Assembly (NCBI GenBank): GCA_029933395.1
Contig: JAOZOG010000009.1
Location: forward strand, 1 to 15,970
Reading direction: 5' to 3'
Length of the DNA: 15,970 nucleotides
Source of the DNA: Sulfurovaceae bacterium
GTDB lineage: Bacteria; Campylobacterota; Campylobacteria; Campylobacterales; Sulfurovaceae
The translations under genes were made by a program, and so were the position numbers. Below the pieces are notes generated by a model, which did no database searches, was not told the origin of the DNA, and was given only the letters and a program-made list of their open reading frames with translations. Numbering within the stretch: the first letter of the stretch is position 1; each line of letters begins with the position of its first letter. This document shows, piece after piece, positions 13,398 to 15,970 of the stretch.

Positions 13398-14683
13398 CGC
13401 TTCCTTTTGACGGTGGCAATTATAGTGCATTGACGGACGATACTGCACAGATCGACGAAAAGACACGCTTTCTTAAAACAGCACAGAACAGCCGCTATTG
13501 CGAAGCACTCGATACGCCTCCTCCCTTTATCACACCGCGTGAATTGATAGCACATTGGGGGCTTGACGAACTCAAAGTGGTCGGGGTGACAGGGACGAAT
13601 GGCAAGACGACTGTGACGGCGGCGATCTACTCTTTTCTGCTGGATCTGGGTGAAAAACCTGCACTGCAGGGAACCAGAGGTTTTTTTGCGATTGAAGAGC
13701 GGCTTGAAGAGAAGGTGATGACGACTCCTTCGATCCTGCAGACGCTGCACCATATGAAAATGGCACGTGATCGCGGGTGTAACTATTTTATTATGGAGGT
13801 CAGCTCCCATGCGATTCATCAGGAGCGCATCGAAGGGATCGACTTCGCACTCAAGGTGCACACCAATGTCACCAGCGACCATCTCGACTACCACGGCACC
13901 GTGGAAGAGTACCGCAGAGTCAAGAGCCTCTTCTTTGCCGACGAATCCCCCAAGTTGCTGAACAAAGACGATATCAAGAGTATCACCTACAATCCCATTG
14001 GTGCCCAGAGTTACGGTGTCGATGAGCCTGCTACCTTTAAGGTGCAGGCATTCTCACTGCGTCACGGTATCACGGCAGGCGTGAAGCATCTCCAGGAGGA
14101 GGCATCTTTCCACTCTCCGATGGTGGGGCTCTTCAATCTCTTCAATCTGATGGCTGCGATCGGCTCTGTCGTGATGCTGACGGGCCGAAAGATTCAGGAG
14201 GTTTGTGATGTCGTGGAGAATTTCGCCGGTGTGGCGGGCCGCATGGAGGTGGTCAGCCGCGATCCTCTGGTGATCGTCGACTTCGCTCATACGGATGATG
14301 GGATGTTTCAGGTACTCGACAGTATCAAAGACAGGGATATCTCTGTGGTCTTTGGGGCCGGCGGCAACAGAGATAAAGGCAAGCGCCCCCGAATGGGTGC
14401 CGTGGCAGGTCGCTTCGCCAAAAAGATCTACGTCACCAGCGATAATCCCCGAGATGAAGTTCCTGAGCAGATCCTTGAAGATATTCTGGTGGGACTGCGA
14501 GGCAACGAGCGTGTGACAGCCACCCCGGACCGAAGACTCGCGATCAAGATGGCACTCGAGGCACTCGACAGAGACGAAGTGTTGCTGATTCTCGGAAAGG
14601 GCGACGAAGACTATCAGGAGATCAAAGGGGTGAAGCATCACTTTGATGATCGGGAAGTGGCTAGAGAACTGCTTGGATTGTAA
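13394..14683 (+). CDS. murE: UDP-N-acetylmuramoyl-tripeptide synthetase MurE (meso-DAP adding)
   Basis: Mur ligase of 429 residues. It adds the third amino acid to UDP-MurNAc-L-Ala-D-Glu in the cytoplasm using ATP. The P-loop GTNGKTT is at 67-73, EVSSHAIHQERIEG and NVTSDHLDYHG form the central domain, K177 (RRVKSLF) is the expected carbamylated lysine, and the meso-diaminopimelate-recognition motif DNPR is at 350-353, arguing for meso-DAP rather than lysine. A usually histidine position in the GKGHE motif is aspartate here (GKGDEDYQ, 401-408). The N-terminal UDP-binding domain is short (about 60 residues before the P-loop region), making the protein shorter than the roughly 490 residues of E. 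coli. It starts inside the upstream unknown gene (ATGA overlap). Confidence 0.97.
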   Translation: MTLPFDGGNYSALTDDTAQIDEKTRFLKTAQNSRYCEALDTPPPFITPRELIAHWGLDELKVVGVTGTNGKTTVTAAIYSFLLDLGEKPALQGTRGFFAIEERLEEKVMTTPSILQTLHHMKMARDRGCNYFIMEVSSHAIHQERIEGIDFALKVHTNVTSDHLDYHGTVEEYRRVKSLFFADESPKLLNKDDIKSITYNPIGAQSYGVDEPATFKVQAFSLRHGITAGVKHLQEEASFHSPMVGLFNLFNLMAAIGSVVMLTGRKIQEVCDVVENFAGVAGRMEVVSRDPLVIVDFAHTDDGMFQVLDSIKDRDISVVFGAGGNRDKGKRPRMGAVAGRFAKKIYVTSDNPRDEVPEQILEDILVGLRGNERVTATPDRRLAIKMALEALDRDEVLLILGKGDEDYQEIKGVKHHFDDREVARELLGL

Positions 14684-14702
14684 GCTTGGCCCCGCTTTGT
14701 TT
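14682..14702. terminator. Convergent junction, weak hairpin
   Basis: AAGC and GCTT form a four-base-pair stem around TTGGCCCC at the murE stop, followed by TTTGTTT on the + strand. It is a weak candidate terminator in the 18-base gap between two converging genes. It could be chance. Confidence 0.2.
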
Positions 14703-15970
14703 CACCCTATATTCATATCGAACTTCTCCCCCGTCTCCTGCGTTTTTTTATAGAGCAGATGTGCATGGATGATCTGCCAGGCGATCCACCCAAATGAGAG
14801 GATCGTCAGGGTCCCCGCCAGCAAAATCAATTTTCCTATCAAGAGTGACACCAGGAGTGTTATCATCGCGGCCAAATGAATCCAGAAGTGTTTTTTGGCT
14901 GTCCTGGGGTGGATTACTTCGTGCATCATCGGGGCAGTGAAGTAGCCCTGAGCGTTGAGGTGAAACCAAGTGAGGAAAGGGACGATCTTGTAGAACATCG
15001 CGAAAACCACACTGAGGCCAAATGAGACAAAGGCGATATAGCTCAATGCCTTTATTTCACTCTGAGGCATCACCATCGAGAGGAGCCAGAAGAGCATACT
15101 GAGGATCAGGCTTCCCATTCCCATTCTCCAGAACCAGATCGTCGCATCGGCAAGTGGGCGTTTTCGCTGGGTGAGCCGATAGAGTGTCAGGGCAGCAAAA
15201 CCGATATAGACGAGCGCAAGTAGAATATCTACCGCGTGTGCGGCTGCAGGGGCAAGGTGCAGGAAAAGTACTTTGGCAACAAGCAGGAGCAGGATACCAG
15301 GCGTCAGGTAGCTTGTGATCCATTTGGGATAGGGTGGTGTGACGTAGAACATTTCGATGACTTGGAAAGAGATCGAGATGATCAGCAGTGCGATCCAGCC
15401 GAAGAGCCCGAAGCTGTAGTGCGCCTCCTTGACTTCACTGTAGTGTCCCCCCTCTGCCAGGCCGCTGAGAGAAAAGGTGAGATAGAGTGCCAGGATAATG
15501 AGTAGGGCAAAAGAGATCAACGCCAGCATCATTCCTCTGGATGAGGGGGTGTGATATGCTATGTTGGCGAGGTTTTTAATCATGATGACTGCAATACTCA
15601 ACAGGCTTACGCCAAGAAGAAAGGAGGCCAGCCAGTAGAGAGGGTGATATTGAGGCAGACTGAAGGCAAAAAGCAGTGCGATCGTTCCCAGAACAAAAGG
15701 TGCCTGTACCCACCAGGACTTTTGTGTCGGTGCCGTGATCACGACGCCCGCAATCACCGGAAGCATCTGAAAGAGTGCGCCCAGCATAAAAGAGGCCATC
15801 ACGCCGAGTGTCAGTATGTGTGTCAGCGTGATGGCCGAAACAGAAGAGGCATCGAAAATCGTGTTTTGATAAAAGAGTATCGCTACACCTGCCAGCATAC
15901 CAAAAAGTGATGCCCCAAAGAAGAACCTGAAGACGACGCTGATCGGCGGCGCCTGATCGAGGGAGAGTCC
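14702..15970 (-). CDS. Polytopic membrane protein, NnrS / heme-copper-oxidase subunit I-like, partial (5' end outside window)
   Basis: 422 residues are visible and the frame has no stop up to the window edge, so the N-terminus is outside. An in-frame ATG at 15898 exists, but sequence upstream of it (residues LSLDQAPPISVVFRFFFGAS) resembles the start of NnrS-type proteins (APP..V.LRFF), so it is not the start. About 12 hydrophobic segments follow. Membrane-edge histidines stand in LTHILTLGVMASFMLGALFQ (with PVIAGV after it), EAHYSFGLFGW, TWFHLNAQG and FWIHLAAM; such histidines ligate haem or metal in heme-copper-oxidase-related families, but I cannot assign ligands. A short basic C-terminal tail ends the protein. 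It is convergent with murE. Possible roles: haem/nitric-oxide-related or respiratory membrane protein; function not proven. Arginine codons are mixed. Confidence 0.75.
   Translation of the reverse strand, partial: GLSLDQAPPISVVFRFFFGASLFGMLAGVAILFYQNTIFDASSVSAITLTHILTLGVMASFMLGALFQMLPVIAGVVITAPTQKSWWVQAPFVLGTIALLFAFSLPQYHPLYWLASFLLGVSLLSIAVIMIKNLANIAYHTPSSRGMMLALISFALLIILALYLTFSLSGLAEGGHYSEVKEAHYSFGLFGWIALLIISISFQVIEMFYVTPPYPKWITSYLTPGILLLLVAKVLFLHLAPAAAHAVDILLALVYIGFAALTLYRLTQRKRPLADATIWFWRMGMGSLILSMLFWLLSMVMPQSEIKALSYIAFVSFGLSVVFAMFYKIVPFLTWFHLNAQGYFTAPMMHEVIHPRTAKKHFWIHLAAMITLLVSLLIGKLILLAGTLTILSFGWIAWQIIHAHLLYKKTQETGEKFDMNIG

Noticed and set aside
15551..15910. Open frame of 119 codons on the + strand near the window end.
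   Set aside because: It is antisense to the membrane protein gene, and its Cys/His/Arg/Gln-rich product is a shadow of hydrophobic codons on the other strand.
1..15970. Mobile elements, CRISPR arrays, prophage or toxin-antitoxin modules.
   Set aside because: No transposase, integrase, spaced direct repeats, terminal inverted repeats or toxin-antitoxin pairs were seen; the window is almost entirely occupied by conserved housekeeping genes.

Overview
The window is a ribosomal-protein superoperon from a Campylobacterota (epsilonproteobacterial) genome, probably a sulfur- or hydrogen-oxidising Sulfurovum/Sulfurimonas-type organism rather than Helicobacter or Campylobacter. This rests on gene order (spc genes without rpmD, then secY-map-infA-rpmJ-alpha operon), a short zinc-ribbon S14 in the spc operon, SecY with a very short N-terminus, the nifU-like/unknown/murE trio, strong AGA use for arginine in the ribosomal genes, and a base composition that looks close to half GC. 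The genus is an inference from protein character, not a database match.

Positions 1-8894 (+ strand): the last codons of what is probably rplD, then the rest of the S10 operon (rplW, rplB, rpsS, rplV, rpsC, rplP, rpmC, rpsQ), the spc operon (rplN, rplX, rplE, rpsN, rpsH, rplF, rplR, rpsE, rplO, secY) and map. Genes are separated by at most about 14 bases or overlap by 1 to 14 bases, and I see no promoter or terminator inside this run, so it reads as one transcript with translational coupling. It makes both ribosomal subunits, the SecY translocon channel and the N-terminal methionine-removing enzyme.

Positions 8895-12361 (+): infA after a short gap with a small hairpin; a 213-base gap with a TATAAT box and an 8-bp stem-loop; then rpmJ, rpsM, rpsK; a 102-base gap with a terminator-like hairpin; then rpsD, rpoA, rplQ. 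These two gaps are the main regulatory features of the ribosomal part: they split the cluster into infA / rpmJ-rpsM-rpsK / rpsD-rpoA-rplQ blocks whose output could be set separately.

Positions 12362-14683 (+): a 176-base gap with a near-consensus sigma-70 promoter (TTGACA, 17-base spacer, TATAAA), then a tight three-gene operon: a NifU C-terminal-domain iron-sulfur protein (TTG start), an unrecognised TPR-like protein and murE. Positions 14702-15970 (- strand): a convergent polytopic membrane protein, distantly like NnrS / heme-copper-oxidase subunit I families, whose reading frame stays open to the window edge, so its start lies outside.

No mobile element, CRISPR array, tRNA, rRNA or frameshifted gene was seen. 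Most of the window is ordinary, highly conserved housekeeping DNA; the points worth checking are the two intra-cluster regulatory gaps, the unknown gene beside murE, and the partial membrane protein.
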